From positions 1-64,000 of the forward strand of contig JAWKNJ010000029.1 of assembly GCA_041391765.1 (NCBI GenBank): a stretch of DNA of 64,000 nucleotides. The letters run 5' to 3'. Below, piece by piece: positions 28,371-36,343 of this stretch. A program made the translations under genes and the position numbers. Each line of letters begins with the position of its first letter. Within the stretch, counting starts at the first letter, position 1. Source of the stretch: SHAN690 sp041391765. Lineage in GTDB: Bacteria; Bacteroidota; Bacteroidia; Flavobacteriales_G; Salibacteraceae. The notes below the pieces were generated by a model. That model searched no databases and had not been told where the DNA came from. It worked only from the letters and a program-made list of their open reading frames with translations.

Positions 28371-29405
28371 CTATTCTAGGATCAGCGTTATTGGCAAGTG
28401 ATCTGAGTAACCCCCGTAGTAATGTGCACCACCATACGTCCTGCTGGGAAACAGCTTCTTGTCCTTGCTTTCATACATCATCCAATCAAACGAAACCGTT
28501 TCTCCACTATTGTCAATCGCTGAGAACCCGGTTGTGGCTCCGACCACATTTTGGCCTACCAGCATTTGGTCCAACACACCCCACTCGTCCTTGTAGGCAT
28601 GCGTTCCTTTGCCCTCGCTTGTGAGGTGTTTGTGCATGTTCACCAGGCAAGCATCGCTTGATTTTTCACAATTTTCCAAGCGTTTTACACTCTCGTCATC
28701 AGGATGATCGTTGAAGTCGCCCATAGCCACCAATTGAGCCTTGGGATACTTCCACTTCAATTCGTTTATTAGTGACTCCAGCACCTCCGAAGCTTTTGCT
28801 CGTTTCCATCGGGATTCATCTTCTCCACCATAACGTGATGGCCAGTGGTTTATACAGACGATCAATTCATTGCCTGATTTTATGTCTTTAAAATGCGCCC
28901 ACAGAATAGGTCTGGTCGGACGTTCGTCCTTTCCTAAATCAATTTCCCGAACGCCCTCACCGATCAAATGAAGTCGGATAGAATTATAAATCAACGCATT
29001 GTCGATACCACGTTGATCATTGCTTTCATGGTGGACAATTTGAAAACGTTCGGCACCATTCACCTTGGAAATCAAATCTTGCACAACCGCTTTATTTTCC
29101 ACCTCGCACAGCCCTAAGACATCCGGATTCTCGGCTTCGAATGCCGCGTCAATCACTTTGGAGAGATTGGTCAGCTTGGTCTGATAACGCTCGCTGGTGT
29201 ATTGGTTCTTTCCTTCAGGGGTAAATTCCTCATCTGAGGTCAAAGGATTGTCAATGGTATCGAACAAATTTTCCGTGTTATAAAACATCAGGCGCATCGG
29301 TTCATGTTGCGCAAACGAAGTGTTGGCGGTCATCAGGAGCGCAACCATGGAAAATAAAAAAGGTGACCCTTTCAGATCACCTTTAAATCGTTGAACCAGC
29401 GTCAT
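28371..29405 (-). CDS. Exported endonuclease/exonuclease/phosphatase-family protein
   Basis: 344 residues. N-terminal signal peptide (PFLFSMVALLMTANTSFAQ) with an unusually long n-region. EEP fold motifs: RLMFYNTENLFDTIDN, VLGLCEVENKAV (metal-binding Glu), LIVCINHWPSRYGGEDESRW, VAMGDFNDHPDDES (catalytic Asp/Asn) and GGYSDHLPITL (His). Probably an extracellular or periplasmic nuclease for phosphate or nucleotide scavenging, or another phosphodiesterase. The start ATG overlaps the stop of the small Cys-rich gene (TAATG). A terminator-like hairpin lies within codons ~8-19, so the start or the hairpin's role is uncertain. Confidence 0.87.
   Translation of the reverse strand: MTLVQRFKGDLKGSPFLFSMVALLMTANTSFAQHEPMRLMFYNTENLFDTIDNPLTSDEEFTPEGKNQYTSERYQTKLTNLSKVIDAAFEAENPDVLGLCEVENKAVVQDLISKVNGAERFQIVHHESNDQRGIDNALIYNSIRLHLIGEGVREIDLGKDERPTRPILWAHFKDIKSGNELIVCINHWPSRYGGEDESRWKRAKASEVLESLINELKWKYPKAQLVAMGDFNDHPDDESVKRLENCEKSSDACLVNMHKHLTSEGKGTHAYKDEWGVLDQMLVGQNVVGATTGFSAIDNSGETVSFDWMMYESKDKKLFPSRTYGGAHYYGGYSDHLPITLILE
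29351..29384 (-). terminator. Terminator-like hairpin inside the 5' end of the nuclease gene
   Basis: On the minus strand AAAGGTGA and TCACCTTT pair perfectly (8 bp) around a 10-nt loop, followed by TTTATTTT. It lies ~20 nt after the stop of the small Cys-rich gene and within the signal-peptide codons of the EEP gene. It may cut expression of the downstream gene. Confidence 0.6.
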
Positions 29406-29674
29406 TATTTGGCGGGTTCTTCTCTCACAGCTTTTTCCTCACGCTTGGGTTGCGCAGCCACTTGCGCTGTTGCACTAGCTCCTGGCTTTTGATCAACCTT
29501 GGCGGCTTGATCATGACAGCTCTTTTCTGATGCATGCGCACAACAAGCCGGCTTTCCTTCAGCCTTAGCACAATTTGCTTTATTGGCTGTTTTATCGCAG
29601 TGCTTTTCAGCGGTCTGAGAGAATCCTACAACCGCGAACAACATACCGGCTGCGAATACAATTGATTTCTTCAT
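29405..29674 (-). CDS. Small exported Cys/His-rich protein, unknown function
   Basis: 89 residues. Clear signal peptide MKKSIVFAAGMLFAVVGFSQ. The mature ~35 residues hold six Cys and several His: HCDKTANKANCAKAEG, PACCAHASEKSCHDQAA. The rest is a low-complexity Ala/Lys/Glu tail (KREEKAVREEPAK). No known domain recognised. The Cys/His pattern suggests metal binding or disulfides in the periplasm; both are inference. It lies 5 nt after the SPOR/TSP3 protein gene and overlaps the nuclease start by one base (TAATG), so it is in the same transcript. Confidence 0.75.
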   Translation of the reverse strand: MKKSIVFAAGMLFAVVGFSQTAEKHCDKTANKANCAKAEGKPACCAHASEKSCHDQAAKVDQKPGASATAQVAAQPKREEKAVREEPAK

Positions 29675-29679
29675 GGTTT

Positions 29680-31872
29680 TTACTTTAATAATTCGATGCC
29701 CTCAGATGCTGAAATGATGCGGCCTTCGTATTCGGCAGCGGTCGACACACCTTCGAAGCCTTGCGAAGTTAACTTTTCTTTGAGGGCTTCTGCCTCTTCG
29801 TATGTGTTAAATTCTCCTGTGAAATAACGAATGGCTCCAGACTCGGATTCGCGCTGATCAATGCGACCTAAGCTCATCATCATATCCAAGACATTGGTAG
29901 GTATCTGACCAGTGAACTCTCCAATTTGAACCTTAAACTTGACTTTACCATACTTGTCTGAAAGTTGCGCAGATGGAGCTGTGGCATCGCTTACCGGAGT
30001 AGCTCCAGCATCTGTCAATGCCAATCGCTGGCCGCTCTTAAACGGAACCACAAATGCGCCATCGAAGCCTTTCTCAATCATATCGATCTTTCGAGCCGCA
30101 GCTTGCTCATAGCTAGTGAACGCCCCTGCGTAATAGCGTGTAAGACCATCTTTGGTGGTGATCACTATCAAGTCCTTTACATCATCGAATACATCAGTCT
30201 TAAGCTTATTGGCATACGAACCTATCTGGACACGATATACTGGCTTGTCTCCGAATTGCTCATCGGTGGCGTGACTCACGCTTCTTGAGTCAATTGGTCG
30301 GTTCAGTGTATATCCGCTCTCATCCAAAATCAACTTTTTTGGTGCTGGTAGAGCTTTATTCTTCGCAATCGCCTCGTCCACAGACAGTCCTATAGATTCG
30401 CGTGCTACGATATCCTGCTCGATTCCACTCACTCTGGACTTTTCTCCGGAAGCGCTATGTTCAGTCACATCTCCTGTTTTAACACCGCCCGTTTCAAGGT
30501 CTATTTTGCGCTGAACAGCTTCTTCCAGTGATCCAAATCCTGACATCTCAACGACTGTTTTCCCATCAGAAGTTTCTCTTGTAGTCACCTCAGGAACACT
30601 CAAGATCACATCCGCCAGGCTATCGTTGATTGCCTCACCCTCTCCAATTTCAGCCAACTGAACACTGTATTGCTTTCTCTTTCGCGTTGTCTTTCGCTCC
30701 GAAGTTTCAATTGAATAGGAAGTGTTAGTATAGGTGGAATGATTTCCGGCAGAATCAATGTATTCCAAGTAGAATTGCTCAAAATCAGCATCAGTAAATG
30801 CGACTCCATTTGAGTCTACAATAGAACCAGGTTCTGAATTGATCTCCAAGTCAGCATAATCAGGCACACCATCTTTGTCAGAGTCTAAAGGGCAACCGAA
30901 CTTGTCCACCTCAACAGCTAATGGCGTGTTCGGGCAGTTATCCAAAAAATCAACTACACTGTCCTGATCCGTATCACGCTTCATTTCATCATACACATCA
31001 GGTGCTTCTTCATGAGGAACGGGAGTTAAATCATAGGTAAATCGAACGAATGTGTGAAGAAAACGATCGGTCTGCTTGTTGCCTTGACGAACGCCACGGG
31101 AATCAATAGTTACTCCATCAATGTTATCGGTAAAAGTCCAGTGGTATTCCATTCCCACTTTCATACTCATCTTATTTCCCATGAGCAAATTAGCTCCTGC
31201 TCCAAATGGCACCGCAAAAGATCGTTCGGGATAATCGCCCAAACCATCAGCATTCAATTCACGGATGTCTGTTTCATAAACATAATCCCGTGTCAGGATC
31301 ACTGTATTTCCGGCCGCTTCGTCATCTTCGGCTGCGTTTCTGATGGTACCGTCTGACCAATAGTTGTAAGTATTACCATAACGATCAACCAAGTCAGTCT
31401 TTGATTGAAACTCAAAGGCCTCAATTCCTAAAGAAACAAATGGCTCAATTTTGCGATCTTCTTTAAGCAGATGATCAAAGTTGTAAGAAACTGCAACCCC
31501 GCCTGAGGTTAGCCTGCTGCTAAAGTTGAGGTTTCTAACAAGAGTTCTTTCGTCAGCGCCTAAGCTTCCGAAAAGCATGTAAAAATTCAAATCCAAGTAA
31601 TCATTAATGGCCTGTGCAGCGTTAACGTGAACCGCTCCCCTGTTTTGAAATGGGTTGAAATATCCCTTACTGGCAATGAGGTCACCTTGGTAGTTTAACA
31701 TACCAACCCCAATGGACAATTTTGGACGGATTTGCCATTCTTTTTCAGGAACTGTATCTGTTTCCTCAACTAAGTCAGAGGAATCTTGACCATAAGCCAC
31801 AGACGAGATGCCGCAAGCAAAAATTGCAACAGAGAGTAAAGAGTACAATCCAACGACCGATAGGGATCTCAT
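29680..31872 (-). CDS. Outer-membrane barrel protein with TSP3 repeats and SPOR-like domains
   Basis: 730 residues. Signal peptide LYSLLSVAIFACGISSVAYG. Residues ~45-285 form a beta-barrel-like part (PKLSIGVGMLNYQGDLIASK, FVSLGIEAFEFQSKT, MKVGMEYHWTFTDNIDG). Two thrombospondin type-3 calcium repeats follow (DTDQDSVVDFLDNCPNTP, DSDKDGVPDYADL). The C-terminal half holds three SPOR-like repeats (KQYSVQLAEIGEG; VYRVQIGSYANKLKTDVF; KFKVQIGEFTGQIPTNVL), each ending in a 'YF/YYTGxFxxYEEA' motif. SPOR domains bind denuded peptidoglycan, so the protein may tie the outer membrane to the wall; that is inferred. It resembles the OmpA-like organisation but with SPOR instead of an OmpA domain. Confidence 0.85.
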   Translation of the reverse strand: MRSLSVVGLYSLLSVAIFACGISSVAYGQDSSDLVEETDTVPEKEWQIRPKLSIGVGMLNYQGDLIASKGYFNPFQNRGAVHVNAAQAINDYLDLNFYMLFGSLGADERTLVRNLNFSSRLTSGGVAVSYNFDHLLKEDRKIEPFVSLGIEAFEFQSKTDLVDRYGNTYNYWSDGTIRNAAEDDEAAGNTVILTRDYVYETDIRELNADGLGDYPERSFAVPFGAGANLLMGNKMSMKVGMEYHWTFTDNIDGVTIDSRGVRQGNKQTDRFLHTFVRFTYDLTPVPHEEAPDVYDEMKRDTDQDSVVDFLDNCPNTPLAVEVDKFGCPLDSDKDGVPDYADLEINSEPGSIVDSNGVAFTDADFEQFYLEYIDSAGNHSTYTNTSYSIETSERKTTRKRKQYSVQLAEIGEGEAINDSLADVILSVPEVTTRETSDGKTVVEMSGFGSLEEAVQRKIDLETGGVKTGDVTEHSASGEKSRVSGIEQDIVARESIGLSVDEAIAKNKALPAPKKLILDESGYTLNRPIDSRSVSHATDEQFGDKPVYRVQIGSYANKLKTDVFDDVKDLIVITTKDGLTRYYAGAFTSYEQAAARKIDMIEKGFDGAFVVPFKSGQRLALTDAGATPVSDATAPSAQLSDKYGKVKFKVQIGEFTGQIPTNVLDMMMSLGRIDQRESESGAIRYFTGEFNTYEEAEALKEKLTSQGFEGVSTAAEYEGRIISASEGIELLK

Positions 31873-31945
31873 TGGTGCGTTTTGCGGTTAGGAATGGCTA
31901 AATTACGGAAACCCTTAACACGCTGGACATAGCGCAAGAATTTGG

Positions 31946-33376
31946 TTACTTATACCACTTCTGGTTGGTGATCATCAAAGCCTCTTGCACAGTGATGCGC
32001 TCGCCAGCGTTGTATGCCGTCACGAATGGACCAGGGAAGTTATGACCGCCTTGATTGATGGTCTCTCGCTTGTCACGAGCGCCTTTGTACATATCGAAGC
32101 TTCCGGTAGTATATTTCACCCATCCTTCATGGTTTTCCATGCTCACCGTTTCATCAAACTTGAAGTGCTCCTTGATGTACTTCTCGCTTACGACTTTGTG
32201 ACCTGCAACTACTTGAACCTTATAAGTGACTCCCGTCTCTGGGTTTGGTACATTAGCCTTTGATGCCATCAATGGCGGCTCCTCCTTCTTTGGCTTTGGA
32301 GTCGGCTTGACAGCAACTTCGGTTACAGGTTTCGGAGCCGGCTTCACGGGCTCTTCTACCTTAACTTCCTCTACTACTGCTACATCTTCAAGAGGTTCTT
32401 CAGGAACGGTAGATGTTCCGGTAGTTATCGTTTCTACAGGCTGATTTGCCTTTGCTTCTGCAATTTTTCTTCTGATCTCATCTGCTGGAGAAAGTGGTTG
32501 TTGAGGTTGATCCGATGCTGGTTGTTGAGAGGATTCGTTGCTAGCCAAAGCAGAGGCGTCCACATCTCCGGCACCCATAATGGCCACTGTTCTTGTGTCA
32601 TTGTTATCCAAGAATGAAAAGCTGCCTTCCATGCCATCCAGCGCAGTGCCTATTCCGGCTGCTCCGCTTACCTTGTACGAAACATTGACTTGTTCTCCAG
32701 CTGGAACAGACATCCAAACAAATTTCGCTCTGTCATCCACTTGACTAAATACGGCCTTGTTGTTCTCCACAACCGTAGCCTCGGTTCCTTCAGGTAAAAA
32801 CTCTTCGATTTTAGCGAACCCTTCAACACCTTTCTTGTTGATGCTCAATCGCACTTCGTAGTTACCATCACCTAAATCAACTACCTTTCGAGAGGCCTCA
32901 GCTTCTGCTCGAACTGAAGCAACAGCTCCTTCTCCCTCTTGTGGCGAAACTGCGCTGATAGGTATTGCGGGTAAATCATACTTCTTTCGCTCGTTTTCTT
33001 CAATGTATGAGAATGTTCCTTCCAACATTCCTTGAGCAGGAGCATCGGAGCCAGCGGTAAGTGAATAGCTCACTTTTACAACATCCGCCTCAGGAATTGC
33101 CATCCAGATGAATTTGATTTTACCATCGGCAAATGTGAACGAAGCATCAGAAGTCTCTATTGGCTGAGCCATGTAGCCCTCAGGGATACTCAATTGAAAT
33201 TTTGCGAATCCAAATACCGCTCCTTTCTCAATACTAACCTCGATAACGTAGGATGAATCTTTTACAAATTGGCCACCATCAGGTAGCTTGGTGTCAATCT
33301 TAATATCAGCAGGCAGAAGCGCACTGATCACGATAAATGAAATAAGATTGAATAGTACGAGTAGTGGCTTTAGCAT
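31946..33376 (-). CDS. Exported protein with two related N-terminal domains and C-terminal SPOR-like domain
   Basis: 476 residues. Signal-anchor-like start LLVLFNLISFIVISALLPAD. Two homologous ~110-residue modules follow: VIEVSIEKGAVFGFAKFQLS and VRLSINKKGVEGFAKIEEFL, each with a later F-x-W-M-x-I/V-P motif (KIKFIWMAIP, RAKFVWMSVP). Then a Pro/Lys/Glu/Val-rich linker (~330-375) and a C-terminal SPOR-like domain (TYKVQVVAGHKVVSEKYIKE, WVKYTTGSFDMYKGARD). The modular build suggests an envelope protein reaching across the periplasm to the wall. It has its own promoter box at 33407-33414, and the SPOR/TSP3 gene follows 73 nt downstream. Function unknown. Confidence 0.8.
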   Translation of the reverse strand: MLKPLLVLFNLISFIVISALLPADIKIDTKLPDGGQFVKDSSYVIEVSIEKGAVFGFAKFQLSIPEGYMAQPIETSDASFTFADGKIKFIWMAIPEADVVKVSYSLTAGSDAPAQGMLEGTFSYIEENERKKYDLPAIPISAVSPQEGEGAVASVRAEAEASRKVVDLGDGNYEVRLSINKKGVEGFAKIEEFLPEGTEATVVENNKAVFSQVDDRAKFVWMSVPAGEQVNVSYKVSGAAGIGTALDGMEGSFSFLDNNDTRTVAIMGAGDVDASALASNESSQQPASDQPQQPLSPADEIRRKIAEAKANQPVETITTGTSTVPEEPLEDVAVVEEVKVEEPVKPAPKPVTEVAVKPTPKPKKEEPPLMASKANVPNPETGVTYKVQVVAGHKVVSEKYIKEHFKFDETVSMENHEGWVKYTTGSFDMYKGARDKRETINQGGHNFPGPFVTAYNAGERITVQEALMITNQKWYK

Positions 33377-33406
33377 CGATCCAAGGGGTTAAAATTCCTT
33401 GGAACA

Positions 33407-33414
33407 CAAAACTA
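33407..33414 (-). promoter_or_regulatory. -7 promoter box upstream of the 31946-33376 gene
   Basis: TAGTTTTG, exact TAnnTTTG match, 30 nt upstream of the ATG. A CCAAGG/CCTTGG inverted repeat (33381-33386 and 33397-33402) sits between box and start. Confidence 0.45.
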
Positions 33415-33477
33415 CCGTAGCATGCAAGGGGCTTGACCCTCGCTTTTCGCAATTACAAACAGAAATCTGTTAATTGA

Positions 33478-34179
33478 CTAGAAATTAGGCTTCAAATGAT
33501 ACTTGCCATAGAAGTCACGGATGATCTTAATCACATCATCCACCGAATCACATATCTGAAACAGCGATAAATCCTCGGGACTGATGTTCCCATGCGTGAG
33601 CATCGTTTTCTCCAACCACTCAACCAATCCTTGCCAATATTCGCGACCAACAAGAATTATTGGAAACTTGCCAATCTTCTTGGTTTGAATAAGAGTCAGG
33701 GCCTCGAAGAGTTCATCCAACGTGCCAAAGCCACCAGGAAGTACAACGAACCCTTGGGCGTATTTCATAAACATGACCTTGCGAACGAAGAAATAGTCGA
33801 AGTTGAGCAGCTTGTCCTTGTCGATATATGGATTTGCTTCCTGCTCAAATGGAAGGTCAATGTTCAACCCAACAGACTTCCCACCTCCTCGACTCGCACC
33901 TCTATTGGCCGCCTCCATGACACCCGGTCCGCCACCACTAATAACACCATAGCCTTCCTTGGTTACCCCAAAAGCAATCTCTTCAGCTAGTTTATAATAT
34001 TCATTTGACTCAGCTGTGCGTGCTGATCCGAATATGGTTACACACGGACCAATCTTGGCCAACTTATCAAATGCCTCAACAAACTCAGCCATGATTTTAA
34101 AAATGGCCCAAGAGTCATTTGACTTTATTTCATGCCAATCTTTCTCCTTGAATTTCTGACTTGTCTTATCGTAATCCAT
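33478..34179 (-). CDS. LOG-family protein (TIGR00730), nucleotide 5'-monophosphate phosphoribohydrolase
   Basis: 233 residues. The lonely-guy signatures are both present: GGGPGVMEAANRGASRGGG and VLPGGFGTLDELFEALTLI, with GSARTAESNEYYKLAEEIA near the N-terminus (CVTIFGSARTAES). The family hydrolyses nucleoside 5'-monophosphates to base and ribose-5-phosphate (cytokinin activation in plants; AMP in bacteria). Predicted cytoplasmic. The upstream membrane-protein gene ends 7 nt before it on the same strand, so they are probably co-transcribed. Confidence 0.9.
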   Translation of the reverse strand: MDYDKTSQKFKEKDWHEIKSNDSWAIFKIMAEFVEAFDKLAKIGPCVTIFGSARTAESNEYYKLAEEIAFGVTKEGYGVISGGGPGVMEAANRGASRGGGKSVGLNIDLPFEQEANPYIDKDKLLNFDYFFVRKVMFMKYAQGFVVLPGGFGTLDELFEALTLIQTKKIGKFPIILVGREYWQGLVEWLEKTMLTHGNISPEDLSLFQICDSVDDVIKIIRDFYGKYHLKPNF

Positions 34180-34186
34180 GTTAAAT

Positions 34187-34621
34187 CTATTCCTTATTTC
34201 TGAGCAACACAGAAAGCATTGTCAATGTTATTAAACCAATTGTCATTACTCCATAAAACTCCTGAAACGCAATGTAAGCAAGCTCCTTTCCACCAAAGGC
34301 AGCCATGGAAGGAATGATCAATCTGGAAAGCAAAAAATGTACGCCCAAAAACCCCAGTGTTGATGCGACTAACACATTAAACCCAGTAAACCAAGCGATC
34401 CTAAATGAAAATCCCGAATTGGATCTGAAACGATATATTAATACAGTGGCCAACATGATAATTCCGGTTCCGGATGCCCACCTGAGTAAAGTCCAATGAT
34501 CTAAGCCGCAGATTGACTGGGTAACCATTAAAGCATACTGCAACACGGCAAATGGCAATCCATACTTTAACGGCTCGAACATGACGCAAATGAATAGAAA
34601 CAATCGCTGCATAAGCAACAT
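34187..34621 (-). CDS. Predicted membrane protein, unknown function
   Basis: 144 residues from the ATG at 34621. Four hydrophobic segments are visible (LLMQRLFLFICVMF; LPFAVLQYALMV; GTGIIMLATVLIY; AWFTGFNVLVASTLGFLGV) and a fifth near the C-terminus (MTIGLITLTMLSVLL). The open frame extends to 34726 but that would run into the divergent gene at 34706, so I prefer the shorter form. No family recognised. Same strand as the LOG gene, 7 nt upstream of it. Confidence 0.6.
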   Translation of the reverse strand: MLLMQRLFLFICVMFEPLKYGLPFAVLQYALMVTQSICGLDHWTLLRWASGTGIIMLATVLIYRFRSNSGFSFRIAWFTGFNVLVASTLGFLGVHFLLSRLIIPSMAAFGGKELAYIAFQEFYGVMTIGLITLTMLSVLLRNKE

Positions 34622-34705
34622 GATTATGAAAGTCAATCGATTATTTAACGTAAACCTATCACCACTTCGTCTCACCTTTGTAATGAGTTGTCGTCTAGCC
34701 TTCAT

Positions 34706-35674
34706 ATGAACAGATTTTCGTTTCATACTATGATGTTCTTGCTTGTTTTTTCATCCTGCAGAAAAGATGCACCTGAATCTGAATTGATGGATCCAGATAA
34801 AAATCAGATTTCGGATTTTTACTTTGCCTCGAATCTGGGTGGTCAATTTGAGCTTTGGAAAGCAGCCAAAGAAGGTGACGAAAAGATTACATCTGGAGAA
34901 AATGAAAAATGGTGGCCTCGGGTTTCACCCAACGGCAGGTTGATGCTGTTTTATAAATCAACCTTGTCGGACGATTTCTTCGATTTTTCTTCGAGTTCAC
35001 TTTGGGTAATGAATCTGGAATCACGTGAAGAAAAGGAAGTGTTTGCTACAAAAGCTCACAATTGGCTTAATCATGGTATGGCGAACTGGTCTCCGAATGG
35101 CGAGTCCATAGTGTTCTGCGCCCAAATTGACAGCACGAATCGCTGGCAGCTTTTCACCTCTGATTCTGACGGGAGCAACCTTGCTCAGTTATCGACTCGC
35201 ACAGGATATGATTACTTAGACCCAGTGTTTGCAATTGATGGCAAAAGCGTTTTTTGCAGTATCGTCCCAAATGATGAATTTGCAAATAGCGTAAATTATG
35301 AACTCTTCGAAATTGACCTGGAAAGCTCAACAGAAACGAGGCTAACGTATAATGACAAAAGTGACCACCATGCCCACCCTAGCCCTGATGGCAAGAAGTT
35401 AATGTATGAAACTTTGGTTGATCCTGATTATCTGACCATAGGAAAGTGGGAAATCAATGAGTTAGATTTAGTTTCTGGCAGGTCGTCTTCTCGTGTGCAA
35501 AATGACAATTTGAATCTCTATCCTCGATACTCATCTGACGGTGAGCATGCCTACTTCATTAGTGTTGATGTCTTTAACCTAAGGGCGAGCATAGAGCGTA
35601 TAAACCTTCAAAGTGGATTGATAGAATCTGTAAGAAGCGATTCGAATGACTACATAAGCATTGATCCGTTTTGA
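34706..35674 (+). CDS. Lipoprotein with TolB/WD40-like beta-propeller (PD40) repeats
   Basis: 322 residues from the ATG at 34706 (MNRFSFHTMMFLLVFSSC); the lipobox FSSC gives lipid attachment. The rest is a TolB-like propeller with PD40 repeats: KWWPRVSPNGRLMLFYKST, NWSPNGESIVFCAQIDST, DPVFAIDGKSVFCSIV, HAHPSPDGKKLMYETL and LYPRYSSDGEHAYFISV. Length is that of a single propeller without the TolB N-terminal domain. Likely an outer-membrane or periplasmic lipoprotein in protein-protein contacts; partner unknown. A longer frame from 34688 would add MSSSLH. Confidence 0.8.
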   Translation: MNRFSFHTMMFLLVFSSCRKDAPESELMDPDKNQISDFYFASNLGGQFELWKAAKEGDEKITSGENEKWWPRVSPNGRLMLFYKSTLSDDFFDFSSSSLWVMNLESREEKEVFATKAHNWLNHGMANWSPNGESIVFCAQIDSTNRWQLFTSDSDGSNLAQLSTRTGYDYLDPVFAIDGKSVFCSIVPNDEFANSVNYELFEIDLESSTETRLTYNDKSDHHAHPSPDGKKLMYETLVDPDYLTIGKWEINELDLVSGRSSSRVQNDNLNLYPRYSSDGEHAYFISVDVFNLRASIERINLQSGLIESVRSDSNDYISIDPF

Positions 35675-35715
35675 TATCCACTCCCTTTTTACAATCAAAT
35701 AATTGAAATTTCATG

Positions 35716-35723
35716 TAGGTTTG
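35716..35723 (+). promoter_or_regulatory. -7 promoter box of clpP
   Basis: TAGGTTTG, exact TAnnTTTG match, 17 nt upstream of the clpP ATG. Confidence 0.5.
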
Positions 35724-35740
35724 AGCCGAAGCATAAATGC

Positions 35741-36343
35741 ATGAAAAACGTGAGAATTTTGAATGAAAAAGAAGCAGAAGTGGCTGCCGAAAAAATAGGC
35801 GACAGCAAACTGATTAGCAAAAAACAGCTTGACAGTAGAACAGTTTTCTTGTGGGGGGGGGTTGATGATGATACAGCGAAGCATGTCATTGATCGCCTTT
35901 TGTATTTTGAAGCCGAGAAGCCCGGTGCCGACATTTTCTTCTACATCAACTCTCCTGGCGGATATGTAACTTCAGGAATGGCTATTTATGACACCATGAA
36001 AATGATTTCATCTCCCATTCACACGATATGTATGGGGTTAGCCGCATCGATGGGTTCCATTCTGCTTTCTGGAGGAACTAAAGGAAAGCGAAAAATCTTC
36101 AAGCACGGTCGAGTGATGATTCATCAGCCAAGCTTAGGTGGGTTTCAGGGAACGGCTAGCGACATTGAAATTCAGACGAACGAAATCATAAAAACCAAGG
36201 AGCTAAGTGCCCATATTCTAGCTGACAATTGTGGACAGACGTTTGAAAAGGTGATGAAAGACTTCAACCGCGATTATTGGATGAACTCTGAGGAGTCCGT
36301 TGGCTACGGAATCGTTGACGAGGTCGTATCTAAAATGCCTTAA
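35741..36343 (+). CDS. clpP: ATP-dependent Clp protease proteolytic subunit
   Basis: 200 residues, normal ClpP length. The catalytic triad is in place: Ser103 (GLAASMGS), His128 (VMIHQPS) and Asp178 (FNRDYWM). FYINSPGGYVTSGMAIYDT is the handle-region signature. ClpP forms the tetradecameric chamber that degrades proteins fed by ClpX/ClpA/ClpC; no Clp ATPase gene is next to it. A run of nine G (35853-35861) encodes part of LWGGV, an unusual slippage-prone tract in an intact frame. The stop overlaps the convergent DUF4835 gene by 4 nt. Confidence 0.95.
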   Translation: MKNVRILNEKEAEVAAEKIGDSKLISKKQLDSRTVFLWGGVDDDTAKHVIDRLLYFEAEKPGADIFFYINSPGGYVTSGMAIYDTMKMISSPIHTICMGLAASMGSILLSGGTKGKRKIFKHGRVMIHQPSLGGFQGTASDIEIQTNEIIKTKELSAHILADNCGQTFEKVMKDFNRDYWMNSEESVGYGIVDEVVSKMP

